Shown: positions 29,201 to 35,662, numbered from the stretch's first letter. The stretch: DNA of 64,000 bases from Hippopus hippopus (GCA_946811185.2 OX328111.1:42644388-42708387), one strand, 5' to 3'. Notes: a model not told the origin generated them from the sequence alone. Numbers and translations are program-made.

Positions 29201-31759
29201 AAACTGAAAGCATCTGCAGATGACAATTTCAGTGTGACTCAAAGGATGGGAATTGTTTTCGAAAGGACAGAAAACATTGCAGGAAAAAGTGAAAGTGCTG
29301 GTTACCAGCATTTTCTCCTTTTTCCCCAGTGTTTTCAAAAGCCCCCTTCTTCAGAGTCTTTAAAACTCCAAATTGAAAGCATCTGCAGACGTCAATTTTA
29401 GTGTGACCCAAATGATGAAATTGTTTTCGGAAGGATTGAAAACATTGTGGGAAAAAGAGAAAATGTTGCTTACCAGCATTTTCTCCTTTTCCCACAAAGC
29501 TTTCAAAAGCCTGCTTCCTCAGGGCCTTTAAAACTGTCCAAGTGAAAGCATCTGCAGATGACAATTTCAACAGGACTCAATGAAATACTTTTTTCTGCAA
29601 ACAAAAAGAAACTGGACTTTTGATTACATGCAGTGAAAAGGTGCAAAGTTTGCCATAAAATAATGAGTTTGATGCTTTGCACTCTGGAAGTTATTGTTAG
29701 TTTCATTGCTTTTTGAATATGAGAAGTATTAGAAGTTCAATACGCTAGAATTGAGTTGAAAATAAGATTGTTTAAACCCAGCAGAGTAGCAATGAGTTTT
29801 CAGCTCTCTCTTTGAATTTACTGTTGGATTTTTTTTTTCAGAATTCAAAAAAAACAAATTCAGCTAGCAATTTGAACTTAAGACTAAATATAAAATAGAA
29901 CGAAAAAATACTATGAAATCTCATATACATGTTTGTTTACATTAGTTTGACTGCAAAAGTAGTTCCGGCATTACTGATTCTTTTTTTTCATGGAGGTATG
30001 AAAAAATGTTTTCAGCCAATCAGAACTCGCCAATGTTCATGAAAAAAACTAATATTGAATTATATAACAACAGATTCTTAAAATCCATTTCGTCTAATAA
30101 CCAACTGAACCATGCAGTTGCATAATCCTTTTCCTTGCAGAAAATCAGCTAAAAGTTTCAACTCGTGTTAGCTGGACTGTGCATGGACTGCGCTGGCCAA
30201 CCCGGGTCAACATTTGTTTGCTGTTACATTAAACCCCCTTTTCCAGCACATGGCTTATTATTCTGTGCCAATTAGTGATACTTTTTTTATACTTTATAAT
30301 TACAGACCAGGTCTTCAGTTTCGCACCCAAAATTTTGTGTTCCCTGACTGATGGATCAGCTAGGACCGATACCTGTGCAAACATGTTTTGTAAGTTTTTC
30401 TGTGGACATTCCTCTTTGCAATTCCATGACATTGTGACCAATGCTTCCATGGGGGATTAAATTCAACACCTTTACCACGGATTGAAGCAGCCAAATATTG
30501 CAATTCCAAGATACACAGGATCTGACATAAGTTGGCATAAGTTTGAGATGACATTTTATTACACAAGTCTAAAAGTGTTATTAAGCAAACCACTGGCAAG
30601 CTTAGCCCTTAGGCTGCTAAGTGCTCAAAGACCTTTTGCCAACAGTGTAGATCAAGATAATTCTGCACAGAACATGCAGTCTGATCTTGGCTTTACACTG
30701 GCCGATAACTTTCCCCCCCCAAAATACCTTTAAAATAGCAAATTCTTGGTTTTTTACTATCAGCTTGAAAGTCTCATTTCACTTATACAGCAGTATAAAG
30801 GTTAATAACATTTTTAGCAAATTAGTTTGATGAAATTTTATCTCCATGGCCAACAAAAATCCGATTCTTTTTAATCAAATGATATATCACAGATTATCGG
30901 TCAAAATAATGCAAAACCACACATGCACATGTGGAAATTTCTTAAAATAAAACACAACTCACTTCTCTGCGAGTTGAATAAAATGATGCTACAATGACGG
31001 TACTTAATACGCATCTCAAACATGTGTAAAACAAGAAAATCTGTAAATGGTATATAACATGGAAAACAAGCAAGATTATGTGATAAAAAGTTGATATATG
31101 GTAGGTATAACATCTCACAAACACTAGTCAGAAAATGAATTAGTTTTAGAATTATGTCACAGATTGCATTGAGAGAAAAAAAAGAGCAACTGTTTTTCAT
31201 AAGTAATTACTCCTTTTCTGGCATTGTTTTCAAAACCTGTACATTACAGGGCGTAAAAACATATTAGCTGACAACAAAGGCAGAGAAGATATTCTTGTTT
31301 TTTTGTGTTTAATTATTTTATATTTCTTTAATCCTTTACCACATAATCCCGAGTTTTAACAACCCTGAGAAATAGAGCGCTTTGAAAACAATGTGGGAAT
31401 ATTTTCTACTCTATCGAGGACAAATTTCACCCTCTGACCCACCCGTATTTTTGTAGCAGCGTCTGCAAATGCTTTCAATTTGGACAAGTCTAAAATTTTG
31501 TCATTTAGTAAAGTGTTAATTGCTGCAATCATTTACTTTTTTGTGTACTCTCAGGTTACATCATTACATGGCTTGAGCTGTGCAGAACCTTGAACAAGGG
31601 CACACCCTCACGTTTAGTAAAAAAATTACCTAATTATTTTTTATAATTTCAGGTGGTGAGAGTCCTCTATCCCAGCGAGTGATTCGCACAGCAATGTGTA
31701 GTGTTTGTCAGTTGTTCATAGCAGACGGCTATACTGATTGTCTCAACACTTATTGCTAA
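14124..31759 (+). CDS. Multi-exon cysteine-module/Thr-rich mucin-like protein, 5' end missing
   Basis: Ten exons join in frame: 14124-14249, 15275-15391, 16702-16800, 18684-18893, 21007-21090, 23983-25230, 25841-25954, 28872-28910, 30306-30389 and 31653-31759. Each has an AG acceptor and a GT donor, and each internal exon is 2+3n+1 bases long, so every intron is phase 1. The joined frame has no internal stop and gives about 741 residues ending at TAA. Order of parts: two exons of unknown fold, short modules ending in Phe-Cys at exon ends, a WC module, a second WC module split across exons 5 and 6, about 400 Thr/Ser-rich residues, then more Cys exons. Cysteine pairs plus a likely O-glycosylated tract suggest a secreted or surface protein (inference). 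No signal peptide exon was found, so the start lies upstream or is hidden among repeats. I do not recognise a named family. Exon structure is strong; function is open. Confidence 0.72.
14264..14776 (+). mobile_element. Possible diverged relative of TTAA-F
   Basis: Starts TTAAAGGGAGC and ends near GGCCCCTTTATAG. It shares with TTAA-F the GGGCTACGTAGGCT core, then GATTTCGCACC and GTGGGAATGTCA in the same order. It begins 15 bases after an exon of the mucin-like gene. Confidence 0.55.
14931..15183 (-). mobile_element. IR-C copy (reverse)
   Basis: Complete: GGGCCATACTCTGG at one end, GAGCAAGGCTCAT at the other, hairpin GCAGGTCAGCCTGTGCAG / TAGGCTGACCTGGG. Confidence 0.75.
15275..15391 (+). CDS. 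Exon 2 of the mucin-like gene (Cys module)
   Basis: Acceptor tttacag and donor T|gtgagt bound 117 open bases. The exon ends in a small module, EVFCSHC...FICKQLFC, whose last Cys codon is split by the intron. The spacing C-x2-C-x6-C-x4-C resembles the final exon of the gene. Confidence 0.65.
15640..15875 (+). repeat. Dispersed repeat G
   Basis: Contains ATTGTCATAGCCCTGTTG, CTTGGACAAGTTGTTAACTA and CAAAAGGGGAACCC, shared with 19725-20050, 23740-23970 and, inverted, 55666-55978. Type unknown. No coding capacity. Confidence 0.6.
15878..16095 (+). mobile_element. IR-C copy (5' truncated)
   Basis: Starts within the hairpin region (GACCCAAGTCAGCCTGTGC) and ends CAGAGCATGGCTC. Its left end adjoins repeat G. 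Confidence 0.65.
16165..16640 (-). mobile_element. TTAA-A copy (reverse) with repeat G and minisatellite inside
   Basis: Left arm and hairpin at 16165-16293, tail AAAGGCCTTTTCCCTAAGG to GTGGTAAAGGG at 16575-16640. Between them lies a repeat G fragment expanded into a 20-bp minisatellite. Confidence 0.6.
16340..16510. repeat. 20-bp minisatellite, about 8 units
   Basis: Units of the form TCATCGTCTGCATCACCCTG with substitutions at a few positions. All three forward frames stay open, which makes spurious proteins. Confidence 0.85.
16702..16800 (+). CDS. Exon 3 of the mucin-like gene (Cys module)
   Basis: Acceptor tttgcag and donor T|gtaagt bound 99 open bases. They encode a hydrophobic lead (LPDILMVNIT) followed by SFCETIQTDFPACHSEFC, again ending in Phe-Cys at a split codon. 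One NIT sequon could be N-glycosylated. Confidence 0.7.
16921..17146 (-). mobile_element. TTAA-A copy (reverse)
   Basis: CTCCTTACCAAACCACAC start, GTGGTAAAGAGTTAA end. Hairpin has a few mismatches, centre GTTTACC. Confidence 0.78.
17205..17520. repeat. Large imperfect foldback
   Basis: Two nested pairs of arms: outer GACCACAGGCCTTTGAAGCT with its approximate complement at 17478-17515, inner TTACCACTGTTTCTATAAAT with 17410-17450, closing at TATATAGTAAGTCTTACTAT. About 310 bp fold on themselves. Confidence 0.65.
17530..17675 (+). mobile_element. IR-C fragment (forward)
   Basis: Left end GAGTCATACTCTGTGAC through the hairpin into CATGGTTGGAGC. The right half is missing. Confidence 0.6.
17984..18215 (-). 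mobile_element. TTAA-A copy (reverse)
   Basis: TTAA at both ends. Its right TTAA (18212-18215) is shared with the following forward copy. Confidence 0.75.
18212..18660 (+). mobile_element. TTAA-A copy (forward) carrying a SINE
   Basis: TTAACACTTTGCCAAACAAC start and TTAA at 18657-18660. A reverse SINE (18346-18548) splits it just after the hairpin. Confidence 0.75.
18346..18548 (-). mobile_element. tRNA-derived SINE (reverse) inside TTAA-A
   Basis: Complement of the 10166-10387 family: left TTTTACATCAATTTTG tail, right head TTTTGAGGCCAACACTCTAC. Confidence 0.75.
18684..18893 (+). CDS. Exon 4 of the mucin-like gene (first WC module)
   Basis: Acceptor cctag and donor A|gtaagg bound 210 open bases. 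After TSPLSRRG and a Ser/Asn linker comes a complete module: FSCQA...WAGVAGMNAWC, ESNC, then CTEQYCDC. Exons 5 and 6 repeat this with AGTAGIDEWC and CPLSHCQC. Such WC-x2-xC...C-x-C modules occur in other secreted invertebrate proteins as I recall; I cannot give a family name with certainty. Confidence 0.75.
18939..19201 (+). mobile_element. IR-C copy (forward), complete
   Basis: GAGCCCTGCTCTG start, hairpin GTCAGCCTGCGCAGTCTGC / GCACAGGCTGACATGGGTC. It lies 45 bases after exon 4 of the mucin-like gene. Confidence 0.78.
19370..19597 (-). mobile_element. TTAA-A copy (reverse)
   Basis: TTAA at both ends; hairpin near-perfect with centre GGTTATC. Confidence 0.82.
19725..20050 (+). repeat. Dispersed repeat G
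   Basis: The fullest copy: ACATAGCCCTGGCATTGTC, CAAACTTGGACAAGTTG, AAAGGGAACCCATGG and GAAAATCAAGCAACC. Confidence 0.6.
20375..20555 (+). mobile_element. SINE, head missing
   Basis: Body GAGACAGGATTCATTC through GGAAAGCATGGACAGG to GGCATTAAACACC and the (aatc)n tail. Confidence 0.7.
20589..20817 (-). mobile_element. TTAA-A copy (reverse)
   Basis: CTCTTTACCAAACGACAT start, TTTGGTAAAAGGTTAT end, near-perfect hairpin with centre GGCTACC. Confidence 0.8.
21007..21090 (+). CDS. Exon 5 of the mucin-like gene (first half of second WC module)
   Basis: Acceptor ttctag and donor G|gtaaac bound 84 open bases encoding TTASVVGNQPTVVC then TEWEANPTYAGTA. The Gly codon of AGTAG is completed by exon 6, so the module is interrupted here, whereas exon 4 carries the same module without an intron. 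Confidence 0.72.
21114..21413 (-). mobile_element. TTAA-A copies (reverse), overlapping partial units
   Basis: The left arm appears two to three times (starts near 21114, 21188 and 21225) before a single, half-deleted hairpin. Suggests local duplication or repeated insertion. Confidence 0.55.
21655..23358 (-). mobile_element. TTAA-A copy (reverse) split by a 1.44-kb TA element
   Basis: Left arm to GACTTGTCCAAATA at 21703; resumes at 23142 with TATTGAAAGCATTTC and continues through a hairpin to GTGTGGTAAAGGG. The right part also has a 20-bp tandem duplication, AATTCAGTGTGGCTCAAA. Confidence 0.75.
21704..23141. mobile_element. TA-flanked non-autonomous DNA transposon
   Basis: Ends CATGGATCCGTGG and CCACGGATCCATG are perfect 13-bp inverted repeats, flanked by TA on both sides (21702-21703, 23142-23143). 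A subterminal GGCTCCCAAATAAACAACTG also occurs inverted near the other end. The insertion site inside a TTAA-A copy defines the borders. No transposase motif was seen in the interior; a short open stretch at 22204-22386 is not recognisable. Confidence 0.75.
23740..23970 (+). repeat. Dispersed repeat G
   Basis: CTGTAGCCCTGTTGTCGTC, AAAGGGGTACCCATAC and TTTTTGACACACTTATG. It directly precedes exon 6 of the mucin-like gene. Confidence 0.55.
23983..25230 (+). CDS. Exon 6 of the mucin-like gene (WC module end plus long Thr/Ser tract)
   Basis: The exon starts GIDEWCQSMCSSGSCPLSHC, completing the second WC module, then runs for about 390 residues of Thr with Ser, Pro, Gly, Ala and Arg. Recurring pieces are TTERTT, GTTTTP and TTTGTTT, in irregular rather than exact repeats. 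Codon ACA dominates, giving the strand its aca/aac composition. It ends near an NIT sequon with donor G|gtaaaa. A tract like this is typical of mucin-type O-glycosylation. Repeat number may vary between individuals, and assembly could collapse or expand it. Confidence 0.85.
25270..25475 (-). mobile_element. TTAA-A copy (reverse), degraded
   Basis: CAAAATTTTAGACTGG and shortened hairpin GGAGAAAATGGTGATTACC; lies 40 bases after exon 6 of the mucin-like gene. Confidence 0.65.
25610..25820 (-). mobile_element. IR-C copy (reverse), internally deleted
   Basis: GAGCTATGCTCTGGCAGG start, hairpin AAGGTCAGCCTGCCC / CTAACCTGGGTC, GGAGCATGGCTGA end. It ends about 20 bases before exon 7 of the mucin-like gene. 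Confidence 0.65.
25841..25954 (+). CDS. Exon 7 of the mucin-like gene
   Basis: Acceptor ttgctgtag and donor G|gtgagt bound 114 open bases. They encode DEDSFIIVDQIVCDHATF and a Gln/Gly-rich end containing RFCHREGQGQ. Two cysteines lie far apart. Domain unknown. Confidence 0.65.
26080..26345 (+). mobile_element. CCCCCGCTGAAGGC-type element
   Basis: Starts ATCCCCCGCTGAAGGCAG, contains repeated TCCGTC/TCTGTC, and ends TTCGGCAGGGGATATC, the approximate complement of its start. An over 20-base T run is internal. Similar elements are common in mollusc genomes as I recall. Confidence 0.6.
26353..26560 (-). mobile_element. tRNA-derived SINE (reverse)
   Basis: TTTTACATCAATTGAGAAAC, TCTGCTTCCTGGAAATTAC and GTGCCAACACTCTTTCTCAC, the same family as 10166-10387. 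Confidence 0.7.
26786..27012 (+). mobile_element. TTAA-A copy (forward)
   Basis: CTTTACCAAACAATCTCC start; hairpin nearly perfect; right end GTGTGGTCAACAAGTTAA. Confidence 0.75.
27256..27990. mobile_element. Element with ATTATACTGCAAA inverted ends
   Basis: ATTATACTGCAAA at the left and TTTGCAGTATAAT at the right form 13-bp inverted ends about 735 bp apart, lying within the insertion that splits IR-C. The interior contains no recognisable gene. Confidence 0.5.
27995..28090. repeat. Hairpin next to the ATTATACTGCAAA element
   Basis: Arms GTTGTATGGTCAGGTGGCAG and the complement of its counterpart near 28066-28090 pair over about 24 bp with one mismatch, loop about 45 bases. Confidence 0.7.
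28335..28582 (+). mobile_element. tRNA-derived SINE (forward)
   Basis: Head GGGTAGCTCAGTGGTTAGC, B box GGTTTGATACC, body with TTGGAAAGAAAGTTGTG. It ends against a TTAA-A copy. Confidence 0.75.
28583..28811 (-). mobile_element. TTAA-A copy (reverse)
   Basis: TTAA at both ends. The hairpin centre has a 4-base duplication, GGTAAGTAACC. It ends 61 bases before micro-exon 8 of the mucin-like gene. Confidence 0.78.
28872..28910 (+). CDS. Exon 8 of the mucin-like gene (micro-exon)
   Basis: A 39-base exon, acceptor tttacag and donor G|gtatgt, encoding AAGDKMGFSKDII in phase 1-1. It is short enough to be spurious, but phase, frame and both splice sites fit. Skipping it would keep the frame. Confidence 0.5.
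   Translation, partial: QLVTKWGFPRIS
29164..29575 (-). repeat. TTAA-A (reverse) expanded as a tandem array
   Basis: After a normal left end, the segment from CTGAAAGCATCTGCAG through the hairpin to CTTTAAAACT is repeated head to tail: starts near 29199, 29368 and 29538 (169-170 bp apart), with the third unit truncated. The units differ by scattered substitutions. Confidence 0.75.
29576..30069. other. No gene recognised
   Basis: AT-rich, A- and T-run-containing intron sequence of the mucin-like gene; nothing identified. Confidence 0.5.
30070..30256 (-). mobile_element. IR-C copy (reverse), truncated
   Basis: TTAAAATCCATTTCGTCTAA through GCTGGCCAACCCGGGTC to TTCCAGCACATGGCT. It ends about 50 bases before exon 9 of the mucin-like gene. 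Confidence 0.65.
30306..30389 (+). CDS. Exon 9 of the mucin-like gene (Cys module)
   Basis: Acceptor attacag and donor T|gtaagt bound 84 open bases encoding DQVFSFAPKILC then SLTDGSARTDTCANMFC. As in exons 2 and 3, the exon ends in Phe-Cys with the Cys codon split. Confidence 0.7.
30602..30805 (+). mobile_element. TTAA-E copy
   Basis: TTAGCCCTTAGGCTGCTAAG to AAAGGTTAA. The internal hairpin (AATTCTGCACAGAAC / GCAGTCTGATCTTG) is degraded. Confidence 0.72.
30806..31327. other. No gene recognised
   Basis: AT-rich intron sequence; open stretches lack splice signals and motifs. Confidence 0.5.
31328..31519 (+). mobile_element. TTAA-A copy (forward) lacking the hairpin
   Basis: TTAA at both ends and both outer arms intact, but the sequence jumps from ACAATGTGGGAA to TATTTTCTACTC, so most of the 67-nt hairpin is gone. 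Total length is 192 instead of about 228. Confidence 0.78.
31653..31759 (+). CDS. Last coding exon (10) of the mucin-like gene
   Basis: Acceptor atttcag opens GGESPLSQRVIRTAMC followed by SVCQLFIADGYTDCLNTYC and TAA. The module ends the protein in Tyr-Cys. SPLSQR echoes SPLSRR at the start of exon 4, supporting descent of modules by exon duplication. A possible poly(A) signal, aataaa, lies near 32198; the 3' end is otherwise unsupported. Confidence 0.75.
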
Positions 31760-31862
31760 CTCTTTACCTACCATCTCCAAGTATTCCACTTTTTGTGGTC
31801 TAAAGGTGGATTTCAACTGAAGAAGAGTTGGGTCATTGTGTAGCATTTGGTAGCAGATGGTG

Positions 31863-31921
31863 TAGATCCAAGATCAGACTGCACATTCTGTGCAGTCTGA
31901 TCTTGATCTATGCCATCCACA
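31863..31921. repeat. Hairpin of TTAA-E type
   Basis: GTAGATCCAAGATCAGACTG and CAGTCTGATCTTGATCTA pair around CACATTCTGTG. It lies 100 bases after the stop of the mucin-like gene. Similar hairpins occur near 41785, 42548, 46015, 47393 and 57025. Confidence 0.7.
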
Positions 31922-32219
31922 AAAGCTACACAAGTCATCATTGGTAGTGAAAAGTTAATGCTATATAAACCAATCATGAGTTTTAACAACCCTGAGGTAT
32001 TTTTTCTTTTCCCACAATGTTTTCTGCCCTTTCAAAGACAGATTCTATCATTTGAGCAACATTTTAATTTGCCATCTGCAAAAAATTTCAATTACGACCT
32101 GTCTAAAACTTTGTCACCTGATAGAAAGAGTCACTGTGAGGAAAAGATAAAGTACATTTTTCAAGACAATCAACCAGCAAAACACATTGTAGATTAAAAT
32201 AAAATTTTTAATATCTCAT

Positions 32220-32560
32220 AAAGCATTGTACAACTTCTATTCTGTACACAAAAAAGGAGGTCAAAATTTTATGAGATCATAAAATTTTACACATCGTCAA
32301 GCCCCAATAGCTGCCAAAAAAAACAATACAGGTGTCAAAATGCATCTAAATTTAAATCATTTGTCTTAAAAGTACGGAAAATACTGTAAAAATCACAATT
32401 TATTGTTGTATGGTTGGTTTCAGTGTTAGTCCCTGGCAGAAAAATGAATTTTAAAATCGGGCAAGAAGTAAACAAAAAATAATGTGACTTGGCAACTTTT
32501 AACCTAGTTTTGAAATCATCATCCAGCCACTAACACTAGGATCGACTGTACAATGTAACA
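32220..32560 (+). repeat. Block duplicated at 39605-40060
   Basis: Shares AAAGCCCCAATAG, TTGTTGTATGGT and GTCCCTGGCAGAAAAATGA with 39605-40060, in the same order. This copy lacks the TTAA-E insertion. No gene recognised. Confidence 0.65.
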
Positions 32561-32620
32561 GATTGTCATATTCACACTAATTTCTTTACTTTTAAATGGT
32601 ATGATTTGATTTAAAATCAT

Positions 32621-32889
32621 TTGAGCCGTGCTCAGTGAAAAGGGGGCTTAATGTATCTGTGAAAAGTATCGACCCAGGTCAGCCTGCGCATTTCGCGCAG
32701 GCTGACCTGGGCCGAAACTTTTTGCTATTGGTCAATTTTCTATATGTCAAGATACCAGATGACCTCATCATTAAGTCGGTTGTTTAAAAAAATACTATTA
32801 TAGATCCATAATTATGTGATGACTTGGGCTGGTATCATATCTCACGGAAATGCATTAAGCCCCCTTTTGCCAGAGGATGGCTCATTTGT
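32621..32889 (+). mobile_element. IR-C copy (forward), complete
   Basis: One of the best: ends GAGCCGTGCTCAGTG and CCAGAGGATGGCTC, hairpin arms CCCAGGTCAGCCTGCGCA / GCGCAGGCTGACCTGGG nearly perfect. Confidence 0.82.
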
Positions 32890-32967
32890 TTACTTTTGGC
32901 AGCTATTGTTACTTAAAGTTTTGTACACAAAAACATAACCCGAGGCAACATCTGTACAACAACTTTT

Positions 32968-33176
32968 GAACTCTTTACAGATGATAAAGTTGGAGACTTT
33001 TCCAAACTGATAGCATTTGCAGACTAAAAATTAAATGTAACTGAAATTATCAGATATGGTTTTTGAATTGTACAAAACATTGTGGGAAAAGGAGAAAAAG
33101 TTGGTTACCAGCATTTTCTCCTTTTTCAGCAATGTTTCCTAGGGCTTTTCCTTTGAGACTGTTTGGTAAAGGGTTA
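32968..33176 (-). mobile_element. TTAA-A copy (reverse)
   Basis: CTCTTTACAGATGATAAAG start and GTTTGGTAAAGGGTTAA end; right arm shortened. Confidence 0.72.
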
Positions 33177-33230
33177 AATAAGAATATCTGAAAAAACAAT
33201 GAAGTCTCTGATGTTTAAGATGTGTTAGCA

Positions 33231-33409
33231 GAAACATAATGATGGGCACGCTGACATCACCATCTCTGTTACAATTATGCTCCACTGATACTTTTATGGA
33301 AAACATTTTAAAAAGGTTCTTGAAACACAGCCCTGAATGTGTCAATAACTCGTTTGCATGCTATGTTACAGATTCATCTGCTGAAAATATGTTTTTTTAT
33401 CGATGTAAG
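33231..33409 (+). CDS. Candidate extra Cys-module exon downstream
   Basis: After an AG at 33229-33230 an open stretch encodes GTLTSPSLLQLC, a Lys/Phe-rich spacer, and SPECVNNSFAC, followed by a plausible donor T|gtaaga at 33410. The TSP...C...C pattern recalls exons 9 and 10. Against it: the acceptor would be phase 2 while every other intron is phase 1, and the stop at 31759 precedes it. It could be an exon of a neighbouring paralogue or chance. Confidence 0.25.
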
Positions 33410-33559
33410 AGGCTAAATTGATAAGGGCTAATTGCCTTGGATTGTACTATAATAATATCTACAAAATTAAAGCCTTGTGGAAGATATGCAGACTAATGCC
33501 ACAACATTCAAAGTCTTTGAATGGCTTTACCTAACAACAAAATTTCAGACTGGTCCAAA

Positions 33560-33788
33560 TTAACCCTTTTCCAAACAATCCCTGGTTTTTACGGGTCAGG
33601 AATAGAAGCCTTTTGAAAACATTGTGGGAAAAGGAGAAAATGCTGGTAACCAGCATTTTCTCCTTTTCCCACAATGTTTTCTACCCTATCATATAGAAAA
33701 ATCATCTTTTTAGCAACTGTTAATTTGTCATCTGCAAAATGCTTTCAATTCGGTCTGGTCCAAAATTTGCCGTTTGGGAAAGCGTTAA
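33560..33788 (+). mobile_element. TTAA-A copy (forward), nested
   Basis: Inserted into the left arm of an older reverse copy (GACTGGTCCAAA|TTAA ... TTAA|AAGCATTTGCAG). Hairpin perfect or nearly so (33616-33682). Confidence 0.83.
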
Positions 33789-33913
33789 AAGCATTTGCAG
33801 ACGACAAATTAAAAGTGGTCCAGATGACAAAATTTGTCCTTGAAAAGATATAAAACATGGCAGGAAAAGAAGAACATGCTGGTTAGCAGCATTTTCTCGA
33901 TCACCATTATGCC

Positions 33914-34126
33914 TTAACCCTTTACTAAACAACAAAATTTTGGACTTGTCCAACTTAACGGCATGTGTAGGTGACAAATTAAATGTAGCTCAAAAGGGAA
34001 AAGTTGTCTAAAAAAGGGTAGAAAACATTGTGGGAAATGGAGAAAATGCTGGTTTCCTGCATTTTCTCCTTTTCCCACAATGTTTTCTAAAGCCTTCTTA
34101 CTCGGGATTGTGTGGTAAAGGGTTAA
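33914..34126 (-). mobile_element. TTAA-A copy (reverse), nested
   Basis: TTAA at 33914-33917 and 34123-34126, within duplication block 1. Hairpin has a few mismatches, with a centre altered to GGTTTCC. Confidence 0.75.
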
Positions 34127-34374
34127 AGGTTAAAAGGATTTACAAATGACCAAATATGGCTCTTATGTTTGAAATGATCTTTGAAAAGGGTGAAAACATT
34201 GTGGATATAGAAGAAATTGCTGGTTCCAGTATTTTCTCCTTTTCCCACAAAGCTTTCAAAAAACTTCATATCCTGGTTGTTAAAATATGGAGATTGTTTA
34301 GTAAAGGCTTGAGAGTATTTGTTTTTACCACTATTGTTGGATAGAACACATTGTGCAAGGTAGAGACAAATAAT

Positions 34375-34640
34375 TTGAGTCATGCGCTTTGAAAAGTGGG
34401 CTGACTTTGTCTGCAAAAAATATCCACTCAGTTCAACCTGTTCAGTCCTCGCAGGCTGACCCGTGTTGAAACTTTTTGCCACTGGTAAATTTTCTGCATG
34501 TTACAGGACCATTTTACCTCATGATTCAGTCTGTTGCTATACAAAATGGATTTTATGGATTCATAATAATGTGATAACTTGCTTGGTATAAGGGATCACT
34601 GAAATGCATTAAACTCCCATTTGCTAGGGCATTGCTCAAA
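34375..34640 (+). mobile_element. IR-C copy (forward)
   Basis: GAGTCATGCGCTTTG start and CTAGGGCATTGCTCA end; hairpin half CGCAGGCTGACCCG. It lies between the two blocks of the duplication. Confidence 0.72.
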
Positions 34641-34654
34641 TTTTAAGCCGTTTA

Positions 34655-34985
34655 GAAGAACTGTAGACTAATGCCACAATATTCAAAAATCTTTGAATAT
34701 CTTTTCCTTTCAACAAAATGTTTGACCAGACCTTTTTCAAATGATTGACAAACGACAAATTAAACATAGCTCTTATTATTGAAATGGTCTTTCAAAAGGC
34801 TATATAACAACTGTGGAAAAAGAAGAAATTGCTGGTCACCAGCATTTTCTCCTTTTCCCACAAATTTTCAAAAAACTTCATATTCCACTTGTTAAAATAT
34901 GGGGATTGTTAGGTAAATTGTCAAGAGTATTTGTTTTTACCACCATTTTTGTATAGAACACATTGTGCAAGGTAGAAAAAAAAAA
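34655..34985 (+). repeat. Segmental duplication block 2
   Basis: Partner of block 1 without the two inner TTAA-A insertions. It retains the old reverse TTAA-A (34745-34915) and ACACATTGTGCAAGGTAGA. Confidence 0.65.
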
Positions 34986-35144
34986 AAATTGTATATACAT
35001 GTATATGAAAGCAGTATACAAGCAAAAAAATGCACAGCAAGTACGATTAGGCACAAGTAATGTTATAACCCTATATTTGTCAGACAATATTTAAATTGTA
35101 GCTTTAACCCTTTACCAGACAACAAACACTGAGAACTGTCCAAG

Positions 35145-35373
35145 TTAACTCTTTACCAAATGACAAATTTTTGGACTGGACCAAATTCAAAGCATCTGCA
35201 GACAACAAATTAAATCTTGTTAATATGATGATTTCTGACTTTGATAGGGTGGAAAATATTGTGGGAAAAGGAGAAAATGCTGGTTACCAGCATTTTCTCC
35301 TTTTCCCACAATGTTTTCTATAGGCTTCTTTCTCAGGGTCGTTAAAAGTTGGGATTGTGTGGTAAAGAGTTAA
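35145..35373 (-). mobile_element. TTAA-A copy (reverse), nested
   Basis: TTAA at 35145-35148 and 35370-35373. Hairpin (35255-35321) has a single mismatch. Confidence 0.83.
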
Positions 35374-35395
35374 AGCATTTGCAAACAATACATTA

Positions 35396-35662
35396 TATGG
35401 CTTGCAACACACAAAAAAGGGCATTCGGACTTTTGTGTAAAGTGTCGTCTCGGATCAGCCTGCGCAATCTGCGCAGGCTAATCCGAGACGGCACTTTACT
35501 ACTACATTGGATTTTTTGCTACAGTAGACTTGCACAAAACAGAAAATTACATAAAAACGGAAAGTGTCATTTTGGATTAGCCTGCGCGGACTGCACAGGC
35601 TGATCCGAGATGACACTTTACGCAGATGTCCGAATGCCCCTTTTCTCGTGTTGCAAGCCATA
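35396..35662. mobile_element. IR-D copy
   Basis: Ends TATGGCTTGCAACAC / GTGTTGCAAGCCATA form long terminal inverted repeats. Two internal hairpins at 35439-35498 and 35560-35619 share GTGTCGTCTCGGAT-type arms and AGCCTGCGC loops. Confidence 0.82.

Larger units (their letters stand above)
33465..34370 (+). repeat. Segmental duplication block 1
   Basis: Begins GACTAATGCCACAACATTC and ends ACACATTGTGCAAGGTAGA, both repeated in order at 34655-34985. It contains an old reverse TTAA-A copy plus two younger insertions absent from block 2. Confidence 0.65.

Noticed and set aside
35349..35661. Open frames reading GHLRKVSSRIS-like protein
   Set aside because: Translations of IR-D hairpins, repeated at 42827-43096 and 55176-55416.
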